A DNA stretch of 64,000 bases from Mesorhizobium sp. M9A.F.Ca.ET.002.03.1.2 (GTDB lineage Bacteria > Pseudomonadota > Alphaproteobacteria > Rhizobiales > Rhizobiaceae), in NCBI RefSeq assembly GCF_003952365.1, contig NZ_CP034443.1:1667001-1731000 (forward strand), read 5' to 3'. A program made the translations under genes and the position numbers. How positions within the stretch are numbered: the stretch's first letter is position 1; each line of letters begins with the position of its first letter. Positions 29,926 through 39,256 of this stretch are shown here, piece after piece. The notes beneath the pieces are model-generated. The model searched no databases. It was not told the DNA's origin and saw nothing but the letters and a program-made list of their open reading frames with translations.

Positions 29926-30051
29926 TTACCTGTCCTTGAGCTTGATCGCCTTAACGGGCGGTGCCTTCAGGGCTGGGGCAGCGGCGGGTTTCTTCGCGTC
30001 CTTCTTCGGCTTGCGGGCCTCTTTGCCCGCCTTCATCGCACCTTTAGCCAT
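29926..30051 (-). CDS. Small basic Lys/Ala/Pro-rich protein
   Basis: 41 residues starting MAKGAMKAGKEARKPKKD. The start at 30051 has GGAGGAAACG at ideal spacing; the longer frame upstream has none. About one third of residues are lysine or arginine and there is no hydrophobic core, so it is probably disordered and may bind nucleic acid. I recall small proteins of this kind in other rhizobia, without a function. It is monocistronic, before the long hairpin. Confidence 0.6.
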   Translation of the reverse strand: MAKGAMKAGKEARKPKKDAKKPAAAPALKAPPVKAIKLKDR

Positions 30052-30262
30052 GATTCGTTTCCTCCGATTGTGGCAAGCGAAATGAACCAAGAGAAACGCC
30101 CGACCGCAAGAGGCATAATCTGGCGCCGGCGCCAGCCGGCGGCTGTCAACCGATTCCAATTCGCTCGTAAACCGCGCCGGTCCGTGCGATGATCTTTTTC
30201 GCACTGCAGCATCGGCCCGTGCCTTCGCCGGGTGATGATCCGGCAGACCAGTCAGGACGACA

Positions 30263-30424
30263 ATGCGAATCCATATCGGCTGTGAGATGGGCTTCGACTT
30301 TCCGCAGGAAACGCCGCTGATCGTGATGCTCAACGTCCACTATTCCCGCGCGTCCGGTCTCGAGCGGCCGGATTTCCTGACCTCGAACCCACCGATGCCG
30401 ATCGAGAGCTACCGCGCGTCGTGA
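30263..30424 (+). pseudogene. N-terminal fragment of a transglutaminase-like protein
   Basis: A 53-codon frame starting MRIHIGCEMGFDFPQETP and ending PIESYRAS. It matches the opening of the bacterial transglutaminase-like N-terminal domain found in proteins of about 270-300 residues (MRI.I.CE..F.FPQ.TP.I.ML.VH.SR...LERPD). The downstream sequence in any frame does not continue the family; the GFA gene begins soon after. This is a truncated remnant, although its ATG has AGGAC upstream and it might still be translated. Confidence 0.7.
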
Positions 30425-30497
30425 TTGCTTGTGGAGCTTCGGCGGACGCGCCGTTAAGCTCGAACGCACCGAGGCGCGGCTGAAGGGAGGAATGAAG

Positions 30498-30902
30498 ATG
30501 AAAATCGACGGCGGGTGCCATTGCGGCGCCATCACTTACGAGGCGGAAGTCGATCCGGAGAAGACCAATATTTGTCACTGCACCGATTGCCAGAAGCTGA
30601 CGGGCACAGCATTTCGGGTGACCGTGCCGGCGCCGGAGGATCATTACCGGATCACCAAGGGCGTGCCGAAGATCTACATCAAGACCGGATCGAGCGGCGC
30701 CAAGCGCGCCCAGGCCTTTTGCGCCGACTGCGGTTCGCATCTCTACGCCACTTCGGTTGGCGACGGACCAAAGATCTATGGCATCAGGGTCGGCACGGCG
30801 CGGCAGCGCGAAGAGCTGGTTCCGAGAAAGCAGCTGTGGCACCGCTCGGCGCTGCACTGGCTGCCGGAATTCGAAGGCACGACGATCGTCGAGGAGCAGT
30901 AG
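30498..30902 (+). CDS. GFA family protein (glutathione-dependent formaldehyde-activating enzyme-like)
   Basis: 134 residues from the ATG at 30498, seven bases after AAGGGAGG; a second ATG six bases earlier is too close. Zinc-binding cysteines are seen in GGCHCGAITYEAEV (C7, C9), ICHCTDCQKLTGTAF and FCADCGSHLYA. The fold is the Mss4-like CENP-V/GFA domain. True Gfa adds formaldehyde to glutathione, but most members are of unknown activity. Stands between the transglutaminase remnant and rmuC. Confidence 0.88.
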   Translation: MKIDGGCHCGAITYEAEVDPEKTNICHCTDCQKLTGTAFRVTVPAPEDHYRITKGVPKIYIKTGSSGAKRAQAFCADCGSHLYATSVGDGPKIYGIRVGTARQREELVPRKQLWHRSALHWLPEFEGTTIVEEQ

Positions 30903-30906
30903 CCTC

Positions 30907-32193
30907 TCAGTCGTCGCCTTCGACGACCCTTAGTCTAAGCTGACCGGTCTTGGAGTCGGCGACGCGCGCACCCGCTTCGGCCTTCGCGCCGGCCCCACGT
31001 GTCGTCTCGGCCGATCCGGCGTCGCCCTCCGTCGGCTGCGCGCCGAACTCCAGCGCCTCGATCTTCTGGCCGCGCCTGGTCACCTTCGACGTCGAGACGA
31101 GGATATCGTCGATATCCTTGGCCGACTGGCCGAAATGGCTCTGCAGCTTGCGCACCCGCTCGTCGAGCCGCGAGACATCCTCCATCAGCCGGATGACTTC
31201 GCCCTGGATCAAATGCGCCTGCTCGCGCATGCGTGCGTCCTTGAGGATCGCCTGGATGACCTGGATCGACAGCATCAGCAGCGACGGCGAGACGATGACG
31301 ATGCGGGCGCGGTGCGCCTTGTGGACAATCCCCTCGAAATTCTCGTGGATCTCGGCGAACACCGATTCCGACGGCACGAACATGAAGGCGGTGTCCTGCG
31401 TCTCGCCCTGGATCAGGTACTTTTCGGCGATATCGCGGACATGCACCTCGATGTCACGCCGAAACGCTTGTGCGGCGACCTTCTGCAAATCGGCGCCTTC
31501 GGCGGCGCGGATGGCGTTCCAGGCTTCCAGCGGAAACTTTGCGTCGATGGCAAGTGCCGGCGCGCCGTTCGGCATCTTGACCAGGCAGTCGGGCCGGCTG
31601 CCGTTCGACAAACTCGCCTGGAATTCGTAGGCACCGTGCGGCAGGCCGTCGGCGACGATCGCCTCCATGCGCGACTGGCCGAAGGCGCCGCGCGTCTGCT
31701 TGTTGGAGAGGATCGCCTGAAGCTGGACGACCTGGCCGGCGAGCGACTGGATGTTGCCCTGCGCCGTATCGATGACCGCCAGCCGTTCCTGCAGTTTGGC
31801 GAGGCTCTCATGCGTCGATTTGGTCTGCTCGGTCATGGTCTGGCCGAGACGGCCGGTCATTGCGTCGAGGCGTTGGCCGATCGACTGTGTGAGTTCGGCC
31901 TGCCGCGCCCCGAACACTTCGGCGATGGCGCCCATGCGGCCCTGCATTTCGGCCTGGCTCGCCAAGATGCCGGCCATCCGCGCCTCGGCGTCGCGGGCAT
32001 GATCGGCGGCTTCCGCGGCCGCCACCGCACGCGCCTTGGCCGACCGCCACAGCGCGACGACGAGTGCCACGAACAGGCCCAGGAATAGGATCGCGCCAAA
32101 TGCCAGTGCATGGCCGAGCGTGATCGTGGTGGCGCCGAGCCGGGCGACAGGTTCGGACAGGATTGATGTCAGGTCGTTCATGTGGGACAGCAT
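30907..32193 (-). CDS. rmuC: DNA recombination protein RmuC
   Basis: 428 residues from the ATG at 32193 (or 424 from 32181). One N-terminal membrane helix (ALAFGAILFLGLFVALVVALW, about residues 29-49), a coiled coil to about residue 160, then the RmuC nuclease-like domain with GAFGQSRMEAIVADGLP, AIDAKFPLEAW and DTAFMFVPSESVFAEI. RmuC limits inversions at short inverted repeats, a relevant activity in a genome full of palindromes. The C-terminal 40 residues are low-complexity. Divergent from def. Confidence 0.92.
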   Translation of the reverse strand: MLSHMNDLTSILSEPVARLGATTITLGHALAFGAILFLGLFVALVVALWRSAKARAVAAAEAADHARDAEARMAGILASQAEMQGRMGAIAEVFGARQAELTQSIGQRLDAMTGRLGQTMTEQTKSTHESLAKLQERLAVIDTAQGNIQSLAGQVVQLQAILSNKQTRGAFGQSRMEAIVADGLPHGAYEFQASLSNGSRPDCLVKMPNGAPALAIDAKFPLEAWNAIRAAEGADLQKVAAQAFRRDIEVHVRDIAEKYLIQGETQDTAFMFVPSESVFAEIHENFEGIVHKAHRARIVIVSPSLLMLSIQVIQAILKDARMREQAHLIQGEVIRLMEDVSRLDERVRKLQSHFGQSAKDIDDILVSTSKVTRRGQKIEALEFGAQPTEGDAGSAETTRGAGAKAEAGARVADSKTGQLRLRVVEGDD

Positions 32194-32286
32194 AGATGAT
32201 TCGCTCTGATGGCACAGATCAAAACGTGAACAGCGCTTCAAACGCCCCGGTTGACGCTTTTCGTGCGAGGTCTTAGGTGAGACGCC

Positions 32287-32832
32287 ATGTCGATCAAGCC
32301 GCTCATCATCCTTCCCGATCCCGTCCTGCGCCAGGTTTCGAAACCGGTCGAGCGCGTCGACGGCGCCTTGCGCAAACTGGCCGACGACATGCTGGAGACC
32401 ATGTATGACGCGCCGGGCATCGGTCTGGCGGCGATCCAGGTCGGCGAACCGCTGCGCATGCTGGTGATCGACCTTGCCAAGGAAGACGAGACGCCGGCGC
32501 CGCATATCTTCATCAATCCGGAGATCCTTGAGAGCGCCGATCAGCGCTCGGTCTACGAGGAGGGTTGCCTGTCGATTCCGGATTACTATGCCGAGGTCGA
32601 GCGCCCCGCCGCTGTCCGGGTGAAATATCTCGACCGCGACGGCAAGCTGCAGGAGATCGAGGCCGAGGGGCTGATGGCGACCTGCCTGCAACATGAGATC
32701 GACCATCTGAACGGCGTTCTGTTCATCGACCACATCTCGAAGCTGAAGCGCGACATGGTGGTGAAGAAGTTCAAGAAGCTCGCCAGGGAGAAGACGCCGG
32801 GCAACAAGGCGCCGGGCAAGCTGGTGGGATAG
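32287..32832 (+). CDS. def: Peptide deformylase
   Basis: 181 residues. Removes the N-formyl group from nascent proteins. All three motifs are intact: GIGLAAIQ (44-51), EGCLSIP with the metal ligand C94, and QHEIDHLNG with H136, E137 and H140. Usually directly followed by fmt in Hyphomicrobiales; here a VapBC module is between them. Confidence 0.97.
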   Translation: MSIKPLIILPDPVLRQVSKPVERVDGALRKLADDMLETMYDAPGIGLAAIQVGEPLRMLVIDLAKEDETPAPHIFINPEILESADQRSVYEEGCLSIPDYYAEVERPAAVRVKYLDRDGKLQEIEAEGLMATCLQHEIDHLNGVLFIDHISKLKRDMVVKKFKKLAREKTPGNKAPGKLVG

Positions 32833-32913
32833 GGTATTTCAAGCAGCAGCTTGAAATACATGTTGAGCAAAGGTCCTCGCGCCGATATCATTGATATCGA
32901 CTTGGAGGTGCCG

Positions 32914-33201
32914 ATGGGCGATATGCTGATCAGAAATATTCCCGAACCCTTGAAGCGCGAGATCGAACAGGCGGCGCACAAGGGCGGCCAAAGTCTGTCG
33001 GGCAAAGCGATCGATCTGTTGCGCAAAGGCATGGTCGCGGAAAGAGAGGCCAAGCCGGAACCGGGTCTTTCGGCATGGGACGCGATTCGCTCGGCATTCG
33101 CTGCTGAAAACGCGATTGACGACGAGTTCGCAAAGATAATGGACGAAATCGAGGCCGAACGGAAACGCGACTTCGGTCGCCCGGTCGAGGATTTCGAGTG
33201 A
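32914..33201 (+). CDS. vapB: Antitoxin, VapB/FitA-like ribbon-helix-helix
   Basis: 95 residues from the ATG at 32914, which has TTGGAGGTG seven bases upstream. The N-terminus MGDMLIRNIPEPLKREIEQAAHK and SLSGKAIDLLRKG form a FitA-type ribbon-helix-helix DNA-binding domain; the acidic C-terminal part (DDEFAKIMDEIEAE) would wrap the toxin. Overlaps the toxin gene by four bases (GTGA). It should repress its own promoter in the 81 bases after def. Confidence 0.88.
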   Translation: MGDMLIRNIPEPLKREIEQAAHKGGQSLSGKAIDLLRKGMVAEREAKPEPGLSAWDAIRSAFAAENAIDDEFAKIMDEIEAERKRDFGRPVEDFE

Positions 33202-33623
33202 TTGTCCTCGATACCAACATTGTTTCCGAAGCCAGCAAGCTCGCGCCCGATTCGAATGTCTCTGCATGGTTTCGCAAACAGGACTTTCTAGAGCTCTATA
33301 TGTGCGGCCCTGTCATCATGGAGCAGTCTTTCGGCGCGGAAAGATTTTTGAACAAGACGGGGTCGGACCGTTATGTTCGCGTGCTCGATCACCTGATTTC
33401 GCAGCAGTTTGCTGGCCGCATCGTGGATTTTGCCGGATCGGTCCCCCGGCTGGTTGGAAAGCTTCGCGCCGCGCGGGAGCAACATGGCCGCCCGATCAGC
33501 CTCCCTGACGCGATGATCGCCGCAATCTGCCTGGCGCATGACGCTACGCTTGCGACCCGCAATATCAGAGACTTCGACGGGCTTGACCTGAAGCTAGTAA
33601 ATCCGTTTGAAGCGGATGCCTGA
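33198..33623 (+). CDS. vapC: PIN-domain ribonuclease toxin, VapC/FitB-like
   Basis: 141 residues, GTG start inside the vapB stop. PIN-domain acidic residues are D5 ([10 protein letters not shown]), E42 ([13 protein letters not shown]), D104 ([15 protein letters not shown]) and D125 ([10 protein letters not shown]). VapC toxins cleave tRNA or rRNA in an Mg-dependent way. All expected active-site positions are filled, so it looks functional. Confidence 0.9.
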   Translation: MIVLDTNIVSEASKLAPDSNVSAWFRKQDFLELYMCGPVIMEQSFGAERFLNKTGSDRYVRVLDHLISQQFAGRIVDFAGSVPRLVGKLRAAREQHGRPISLPDAMIAAICLAHDATLATRNIRDFDGLDLKLVNPFEADA

Positions 33624-33664
33624 CCCAATCTAACGGCCAGACCAAGACTGGACCCGGAGCAAAA

Positions 33665-34600
33665 ATGCCCCTGCGCGTCATCTTCATGGGTACGCCCGAA
33701 TTCTCGGTGCCGACGCTGCGGGCGATCGCCGAAGCCGGGAATGAGATAAAGGCTGTCTACACCCAGCCGCCGCGCGCCGCCGGTCGCCGCGGGCTGGAAT
33801 TGACGCCGTCGCCGGTGCAGCGCGAGGCGGAGCGGCTGGACATCGAGGTGCGAACGCCGGTGTCGCTGAAGAGCGAGGCCGAGCAGCAGGCATTCCGCGC
33901 CTTGCGGGCCGATGTCGCCATCGTCGTCGCCTATGGATTGCTGTTACCCAAGCCCATTCTCGAGGCGCCGCGGTTCGGTTGCCTCAATGGCCACGCGTCG
34001 CTGTTGCCGCGCTGGCGCGGTGCCGCCCCCATCCAGCGCGCCATCATGGCCGGCGATGCCGAGACAGGCATGATGGTGATGCGGATGGAAGAAGGCTTGG
34101 ACACCGGTCCGGTGGCGATGGTTGAAAAATGCGCCATCGACCCCGATATGACGGCCGGTGATCTGCACGATCGGTTGATGAGTCTTGGTGCGGCGCTGAT
34201 CGTGCAAGCACTGGCGCGGCTGGAGCGGAATACCCTGACATTTACCACACAGGCGACGGCGGGGGTGACCTATGCCAAAAAGATCGATAAAGCGGAGACG
34301 CGCGTGGACTGGACGCGGCCTGCCGGCGAGGTCCACGATCATATTCGCGGCCTGTCGCCTTTTCCGGGGGCATGGTGCGAGGTCGAAATTGGCGGCCGCA
34401 TGGAACGGCTGAAACTGCTTCGCTCGACGCTATCGGATGGCGCCGGCGAGCCGGGAGGAATTCTCGACGGCCGGCTGACGGTCGCCTGCGGGTCAGGCGC
34501 GATCAGGCTGGTCGAAGTTCAACGGGCGGGCGGAAGGCCCGTCAGCGCGCAGGAGTTCCTGCGCGGGGCCAAGCTCGAAAAAGGAATGAAATTCTCATGA
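33665..34600 (+). CDS. fmt: Methionyl-tRNA formyltransferase
   Basis: 311 residues, normal length, CCGGAG upstream. It adds the formyl group to Met-tRNAfMet using 10-formyl-tetrahydrofolate. Motifs: [14 protein letters not shown] at the N-terminus, [20 protein letters not shown] near residue 108 (folate site and catalytic N/H/D) and [16 protein letters not shown] near residue 200 at the start of the tRNA-binding C-terminal domain. It overlaps the downstream GNAT gene by four bases. Confidence 0.97.
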   Translation: MPLRVIFMGTPEFSVPTLRAIAEAGNEIKAVYTQPPRAAGRRGLELTPSPVQREAERLDIEVRTPVSLKSEAEQQAFRALRADVAIVVAYGLLLPKPILEAPRFGCLNGHASLLPRWRGAAPIQRAIMAGDAETGMMVMRMEEGLDTGPVAMVEKCAIDPDMTAGDLHDRLMSLGAALIVQALARLERNTLTFTTQATAGVTYAKKIDKAETRVDWTRPAGEVHDHIRGLSPFPGAWCEVEIGGRMERLKLLRSTLSDGAGEPGGILDGRLTVACGSGAIRLVEVQRAGGRPVSAQEFLRGAKLEKGMKFS

Positions 34601-35106
34601 GCATGATGTCTATACGCGCGGCGACGCCGCGGGACCGCGAGGCGATCCGCCTTGTCGAAGAACATGCATTCGGCCAGCAGGCGGAGGCCGGGCTGGTCGA
34701 CGCGCTGGTCACCGGCGGCGATGCCGTTGTCGAACTGGTGGCGGACGAAGACGGGCAGGTGGTGGGCCATATCCTGTTTTCGCGGCTTTTCGTGCTGAAC
34801 GGCGGCAAGAGCTTCCCGGCGGTGGCGCTGGCGCCTTTGGCGGTCGAGCCGTCTTTCCACGGCACCGGCATCGGCGGCGCGCTGATCCGCGAGGCGCATA
34901 TCCGTCTGAAGGACGCCGGCGAGGTGCTGGCTGTGGTGCTTGGCGATCCCGCCTATTACGGCCGTTTCGGCTACAGCCACGCACGCGCCGAAAAGTTCGA
35001 GAGCGAATACCAGGGCGACGCGCTACAGGCGCTGGCCTGGGGCGAAGCGCCGGAGACCGGCAGGCTGGTCTACGCTTCGGCCTTTGGCTCCGCGCTCGCC
35101 GCCTAA
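34597..35106 (+). CDS. GNAT family N-acetyltransferase
   Basis: 169 residues, ATGA overlap with fmt. The acetyl-CoA-binding segment is [31 protein letters not shown] (about 79-109), followed by [15 protein letters not shown], the YhbS-type subgroup signature. The substrate is unknown. Lies between fmt and truA in a probable single transcript. Confidence 0.9.
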   Translation: MSMMSIRAATPRDREAIRLVEEHAFGQQAEAGLVDALVTGGDAVVELVADEDGQVVGHILFSRLFVLNGGKSFPAVALAPLAVEPSFHGTGIGGALIREAHIRLKDAGEVLAVVLGDPAYYGRFGYSHARAEKFESEYQGDALQALAWGEAPETGRLVYASAFGSALAA

Positions 35107-35124
35107 CCTCATCCTGCTTCAGGA

Positions 35125-35883
35125 ATGCCGCGTTTTCGCCTCGACATCGAATATGACGGCGGCCTCTATGCCGGCTGGCAGCGCCAGGCAGACCGGCCTT
35201 CGGTGCAGCAGGCGATCGAGCAGGCGATCGAGAAATTCTGTGGCGAAGAGGTCTCGCTGCGCGGCGCCGGCCGCACCGATGCCGGCGTGCATGCGACCGG
35301 CCAGGTGGCGCATGTCGATCTCGTCAAGGTGTGGCCTGATGACAAGGTGCGCGACGCCGTCAACGCCCATCTGCAAACGGCCAAGGCGCGCATCGCCATC
35401 CTCAAGGCGGCTGTCGTGCCGGATAGCTTCGATGCGCGTTTCTCGGCAACCGGCCGCCACTATCTCTACCGCATCGTCAATCGGCGCGCGCCGGCGGCAC
35501 TCGACAAGGGCAAGATCTGGTGGGTGCCGAAGCGTCTCGACGCCGAGGCGATGCACGAGGCGGCAAAAGTGCTGCTGGGGCGGCATGATTTCACTACGTT
35601 CCGCTCGACCCAATGCCAGGCCGACAGCCCGATCCGGACGCTCGACCGGCTGGATGTCAGCCGGGTGGGCGACGTGATCGAAGTGAGGGCCTCGGCGCGC
35701 TCGTTCCTGCACAATCAGGTGCGCTCCATGGTCGGCTCGCTGAAGCGCGTTGGTGAAGGCGGCTGGACAATTGCCGACCTGAAGGCGGCGCTCGACGCGC
35801 GCGACCGTGCAGCCTGCGGCCAGGTGGCGCCGCCCGACGGACTTTTTCTCGTCGGTGTGGACTATTCGCAGGCGTCCGGATGA
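35125..35883 (+). CDS. truA: tRNA pseudouridine(38-40) synthase
   Basis: 252 residues. Modifies uridines 38-40 of the tRNA anticodon stem. The catalytic aspartate lies in [18 protein letters not shown] (D53 region), and the N-terminal [16 protein letters not shown] and later [20 protein letters not shown] are diagnostic. Last gene of the def-fmt-truA group. Confidence 0.97.
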   Translation: MPRFRLDIEYDGGLYAGWQRQADRPSVQQAIEQAIEKFCGEEVSLRGAGRTDAGVHATGQVAHVDLVKVWPDDKVRDAVNAHLQTAKARIAILKAAVVPDSFDARFSATGRHYLYRIVNRRAPAALDKGKIWWVPKRLDAEAMHEAAKVLLGRHDFTTFRSTQCQADSPIRTLDRLDVSRVGDVIEVRASARSFLHNQVRSMVGSLKRVGEGGWTIADLKAALDARDRAACGQVAPPDGLFLVGVDYSQASG

Positions 35884-35932
35884 CGCGGCCGGATATGCCG
35901 ATCAGTTAGAGCATAAATGACAGCTCCACGCC

Positions 35933-36200
35933 TCACGCATTCCTCTGTAGGCGGGCAGCGTGGCGCTTGCGTGCGCGTTCGGCCATCTCCTCCCGCGAAA
36001 TACTCCTACCAGGCTCTGCCTTCCAGGCGTCATAGGCCGGCGCGACTTCCTCGCGCAGCCAACGTTCCACGGCAGCATCGCGCTCTTGCAAGGGCGCGAA
36101 GCCCGGCGCGGATCACTTCGCTGCTGGTTGCATAGGTGCCGGACTGAACGAGTTGGTCGATAAAAGCGGCTTGCTCAAATTCACCTGGACGAAACTTGCT
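35933..36200 (-). pseudogene. Decayed ParD-like antitoxin
   Basis: On the minus strand, sequence just after the stop at 36203-36201 reads KFRPGEFEQAAFIDQLVQSG then TYATSSEVIRAGLRAL, typical of ParD/CopG antitoxins. A one-base insertion near 36088-36092 then shifts the frame, and the tail resumes as QERDAAVERWLREEVAPAYD to a stop at 35933. There is no start codon: a TGA precedes the remnant in frame. No ParE toxin gene follows. This is a dead antitoxin fragment in the truA-dapE gap. Confidence 0.75.
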
Positions 36201-36806
36201 TCAGGTCCCGGTTCCGCTCGGTACGGCGATTCCGAGCAGCGCCTCCATGCCGAACCAAACCGCCAACGACGCCATAAACATGCCGGCGAAGACAGCGGTG
36301 CCGACAGCCGCGCCCCTGCCGATGGCGGCGTTCGTCATCCGCCAGGTCAGGACCATCGACAGCGCAAACAAAAGCAGCGCTGCCAGCACGGCGAACTCGT
36401 TGGTGGACGGCAGGAAAAGCCTGATCAACGCCGCCGGTAGCATCATCCATGCGATGATTGCCGACGCCCAGTTGCTGGCGACGACATAGTGGACAAAACG
36501 CCCGCCAATGCCTGCGCGGGGCGCGACCAGGGCAAGGCCGACAAGCGGCAATACCCAGGCGCCGATGTCGACCGCCGCCAGGCGGATCAGCATGCTGAAG
36601 CGCCCGGCGAATGCATCCGGATCGCCGATCTCGTTGGCAAGGCCGACCCAACCGACGATCAGCGCCGGTGCCGCGACGAGGATGGCGAAAAAGGAATTCC
36701 AGAAACCGTCGGCCGAAAGGTCGAGCAGGCGCAGCCCGTCGGCCTTGCCGAGCATCAGCCGCCAGGCGCCGGTCAGCGAAGCATATGTTTCATCCGACGA
36801 AAGCAT
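36201..36806 (-). CDS. Membrane protein of unknown function (Yip1-like topology)
   Basis: 201 residues, five predicted hydrophobic segments after a soluble N-terminus (MLSSDETYASLTGAWRLMLGKADGLRLLDLSADGFW). It starts two bases after the dapE stop, so the two are co-transcribed. Its stop codon directly abuts the ParD remnant in the same frame. No enzymatic motif is visible. Confidence 0.75.
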   Translation of the reverse strand: MLSSDETYASLTGAWRLMLGKADGLRLLDLSADGFWNSFFAILVAAPALIVGWVGLANEIGDPDAFAGRFSMLIRLAAVDIGAWVLPLVGLALVAPRAGIGGRFVHYVVASNWASAIIAWMMLPAALIRLFLPSTNEFAVLAALLLFALSMVLTWRMTNAAIGRGAAVGTAVFAGMFMASLAVWFGMEALLGIAVPSGTGT

Positions 36807-36808
36807 GA

Positions 36809-38008
36809 TTAAGATACGCCTCGCTCGAACCAGTCTTCGATGAAGCGCTGATAGATCTGCGTCAGCGTCTCCAGGTCGGCAAGCGCGACGCGTTCATCGA
36901 CCATGTGCATGGTCTTGCCGACCAGCCCGAACTCGACCACCGGACAATAGTCCTTGATGAAGCGCGCATCGGAGGTGCCACCGGAGGTGGAAAGCGCCGG
37001 TCTCCTGCCGATCACCGCCTTGACCGAACCGCTGAGCGCTTCGATCAGCCGGTCGTCGCGGGTCAGGAAGACGTGGCTCGGCCGGTCGCGCCAGACGAGC
37101 TCGTAATCGACCGGCGTCGTCTTGCCGGCCCGGTATTTCTTGCGCTTCGCCGCCTGGTCGAGGCGGTTGTGGATTTCTGCCTGGATGGTCTCAGGCGTCC
37201 ATGTGTCGTTGAAACGGATGTTGAAGATGGCGGTCGCCTTCGCCGGAATGACATTGGTGGCCGGATTGCCGACATCGATCGAGGTCACCTCCAAATTGGT
37301 CGGCTGGAAATCCTTTGTGCCCTTGTCGAAGACGGGATGCAGCAAGGCGTCGACCAGCGTCATCAGCCCGCGCACCGGGTTGTCAGCTAGCTGCGGATAG
37401 GCGGCGTGGCCCTGCCGGCCGTTGACAATGATGCTGCCGGACAAAGAGCCGCGCCGGCCGATCTTGATCATGTCGCCGAGCGCGTCGGGATTGGTTGGTT
37501 CGCCGACGATCGAGGCGTCCCATTTCTCGCCCCTGGCAGCCGCCCATTCGAGCAGCTTTATCGTGCCGTTGATGGCCGGTCCTTCTTCGTCGCCGGTGAT
37601 CAGCAGCGAGACCGAGCCCTTCGGGCCACCTTTCGACCCGACGTGGCGCGCCACCGCGGCGATGAAACAGGCGATGCCGCCCTTCATGTCGACGGCGCCG
37701 CGACCGAACATCTCGCCCTTGGCGATCTCGGCAGCGAATGGCGGATGCGTCCATGAGCCTTCGTCGCCGACCGGCACCACATCGGTGTGCCCGGCGAACA
37801 TCAGATGCGGACCGTTGCCGGAGCGCCGCGCATAGAGATTTTCGATATCGGGCGTGCCGTCCTCGGAAAACACGGGCCGCTCGACCGCAAAACCAAGCGG
37901 CTTCAGCATGTCTTCCAGCGTGCTCAGCGCACCGCCCTCGGCGGGCGTCACGGAAGCGCAGCGGATGAGGGCGGCAAGGTTGTCGGCGGGATCGGTTGGC
38001 AGTGTCAT
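36809..38008 (-). CDS. dapE: Succinyl-diaminopimelate desuccinylase
   Basis: 399 residues from the ATG at 38008 ([11 protein letters not shown]). Hydrolyses N-succinyl-LL-diaminopimelate in lysine and murein synthesis. Di-zinc site residues: H74 in [13 protein letters not shown]107 in [10 protein letters not shown] and E141/E142 in [10 protein letters not shown]; the C-terminal SGGTSDARF motif is present. It acts after DapD, encoded 3 kb further on the same strand. Downstream partner is the 201-residue membrane protein. Confidence 0.96.
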   Translation of the reverse strand: MTLPTDPADNLAALIRCASVTPAEGGALSTLEDMLKPLGFAVERPVFSEDGTPDIENLYARRSGNGPHLMFAGHTDVVPVGDEGSWTHPPFAAEIAKGEMFGRGAVDMKGGIACFIAAVARHVGSKGGPKGSVSLLITGDEEGPAINGTIKLLEWAAARGEKWDASIVGEPTNPDALGDMIKIGRRGSLSGSIIVNGRQGHAAYPQLADNPVRGLMTLVDALLHPVFDKGTKDFQPTNLEVTSIDVGNPATNVIPAKATAIFNIRFNDTWTPETIQAEIHNRLDQAAKRKKYRAGKTTPVDYELVWRDRPSHVFLTRDDRLIEALSGSVKAVIGRRPALSTSGGTSDARFIKDYCPVVEFGLVGKTMHMVDERVALADLETLTQIYQRFIEDWFERGVS

Positions 38009-38124
38009 GGGCAAAAGCGATAGTCGAAAGAGCAAGGCCTGTCACGGTCAGACATAAAGGCCAGACATACCGCCGACATTATGGTTTTCAGGTCGTATAG
38101 TCGCAGGCCAGAACGGGATATTGG

Positions 38125-39159
38125 ATGGACGGAGGCGACCAAAGGATCGTCGTAGCCGGCGCCGGCAGCATCGGTTGCTATGCCGGCGGTTGCCTGGCGC
38201 TTGCCGGACGGCAGGTGATTCTGCTGGCACGGCCGCGCATCGGCGAGGCCTTGCTGAAGCATGGATTGCGGGTCACCGACCTTGATGGCCGTGACCGTCT
38301 CATCGAGGCTGACGCGCTTTCGGTCACCGCCGATCCGGCGGTCGCCTTGCCTGGTGCCGAAATGATCCTGGTAACGGTCAAGAGCGGCGCGACGCAAGAG
38401 ATGGCGGCGCTCATTGCCGCCCATGCCCGCCCGGACGCGGTGGTGGTCAGCCTGCAGAACGGCATCGACAATGCCGACAGGCTGCGGGCCGGGCTCGCCG
38501 GGCGGCGTGTGCTCGCCGGCATGGTGCCGTTCAACGTGGTCCAGTCGCCGGGTGGCGAATTGCCGCTTCGCGTGCATCGCGCCAGCGAAGGCAAGGTGGT
38601 GATCGAAGACGGGGTAGCTGGCCTCGTCGATCTCCTCGATGTCGACGGGTTTGCCGTAACCGCGCATGGCGACATGACGGCGGTGCTGTGGGGCAAGCTG
38701 CTGTTCAACCTAAACAACGCGCTGGTGGCGCTTTGCGGCCTGCCGCTGGCAACGCAATTGGCCGACCGCCGCTGGCGGCTGATCCTGGCCGGTCAGATCG
38801 ACGAGGCGTTGGCGGCAATGCGGGCTTCGAACATCGAACCGGCGCGGATCGTCGGCATGCGCCCGGCGCTGTTGCCAAAAGTGCTGCGTCTGCCCGGCTG
38901 GCTGTTCAAGATGCTGGCGCGGCGTATGCTCGCGATCGATCCCGAAGCGCGCTCGTCGATGTGGGACGATTTGCAGCGCGGCCGGCCGACCGAGATCGAC
39001 GAATTGCAAGGCGCGATCCTGCGCCTGGCGGACAGAGCGGGCACGCCGGCACCACTGATAAGGCGGGTCACGGCGCTGGTGCGCCAGGCAGAGCAGGAAA
39101 GGCGTGGATCGCCCGGCCTGACGCCCGAGGCCATCATCGCGGCGGATGTCCCCCAATGA
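38125..39159 (+). CDS. 2-dehydropantoate 2-reductase family protein (ApbA/PanE-like)
   Basis: 344 residues. The N-terminal Rossmann motif is IVVAGAGSIGCYAGGCLALAG (residues 8-28), with VTVKSGATQE (catalytic lysine region), SLQNGIDNAD and WGKLLFNLNNAL near residue 190 and the C-terminal RGRPTEIDELQGAI. PanE reduces ketopantoate with NADPH in pantothenate synthesis, but many family members are paralogues of uncertain role, so I give no symbol. The stop codon lies inside the first unit of a 17-bp tandem repeat. Confidence 0.85.
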   Translation: MDGGDQRIVVAGAGSIGCYAGGCLALAGRQVILLARPRIGEALLKHGLRVTDLDGRDRLIEADALSVTADPAVALPGAEMILVTVKSGATQEMAALIAAHARPDAVVVSLQNGIDNADRLRAGLAGRRVLAGMVPFNVVQSPGGELPLRVHRASEGKVVIEDGVAGLVDLLDVDGFAVTAHGDMTAVLWGKLLFNLNNALVALCGLPLATQLADRRWRLILAGQIDEALAAMRASNIEPARIVGMRPALLPKVLRLPGWLFKMLARRMLAIDPEARSSMWDDLQRGRPTEIDELQGAILRLADRAGTPAPLIRRVTALVRQAEQERRGSPGLTPEAIIAADVPQ

Positions 39160-39240
39160 TCGGTGTGCCCTAGGGATCGGTGTGCCCTAGGGATCGGTGT
39201 GCCCCAATGATCGGTGTGCCCCAGGGATCGGTGTGCCCCA
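39156..39240. repeat. Five exact-length 17-bp tandem repeats
   Basis: Units start at 39156, 39173, 39190, 39207 and 39224. The consensus is (GG/AT)GATCGGTGTGCCC(T/C)A with variation only in the first and last few bases; a degenerate sixth unit follows at 39241. The array begins in the last codons of the PanE-like gene and ends beside the diguanylate cyclase stop. Confidence 0.95.
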
Positions 39241-39256
39241 GGGGCCGGTGGGATCG

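Noticed and set aside
39156..39240. Possible CRISPR array
   Set aside because: The 17-bp units are directly contiguous with no spacers, and no cas genes are present. It is a simple tandem repeat.
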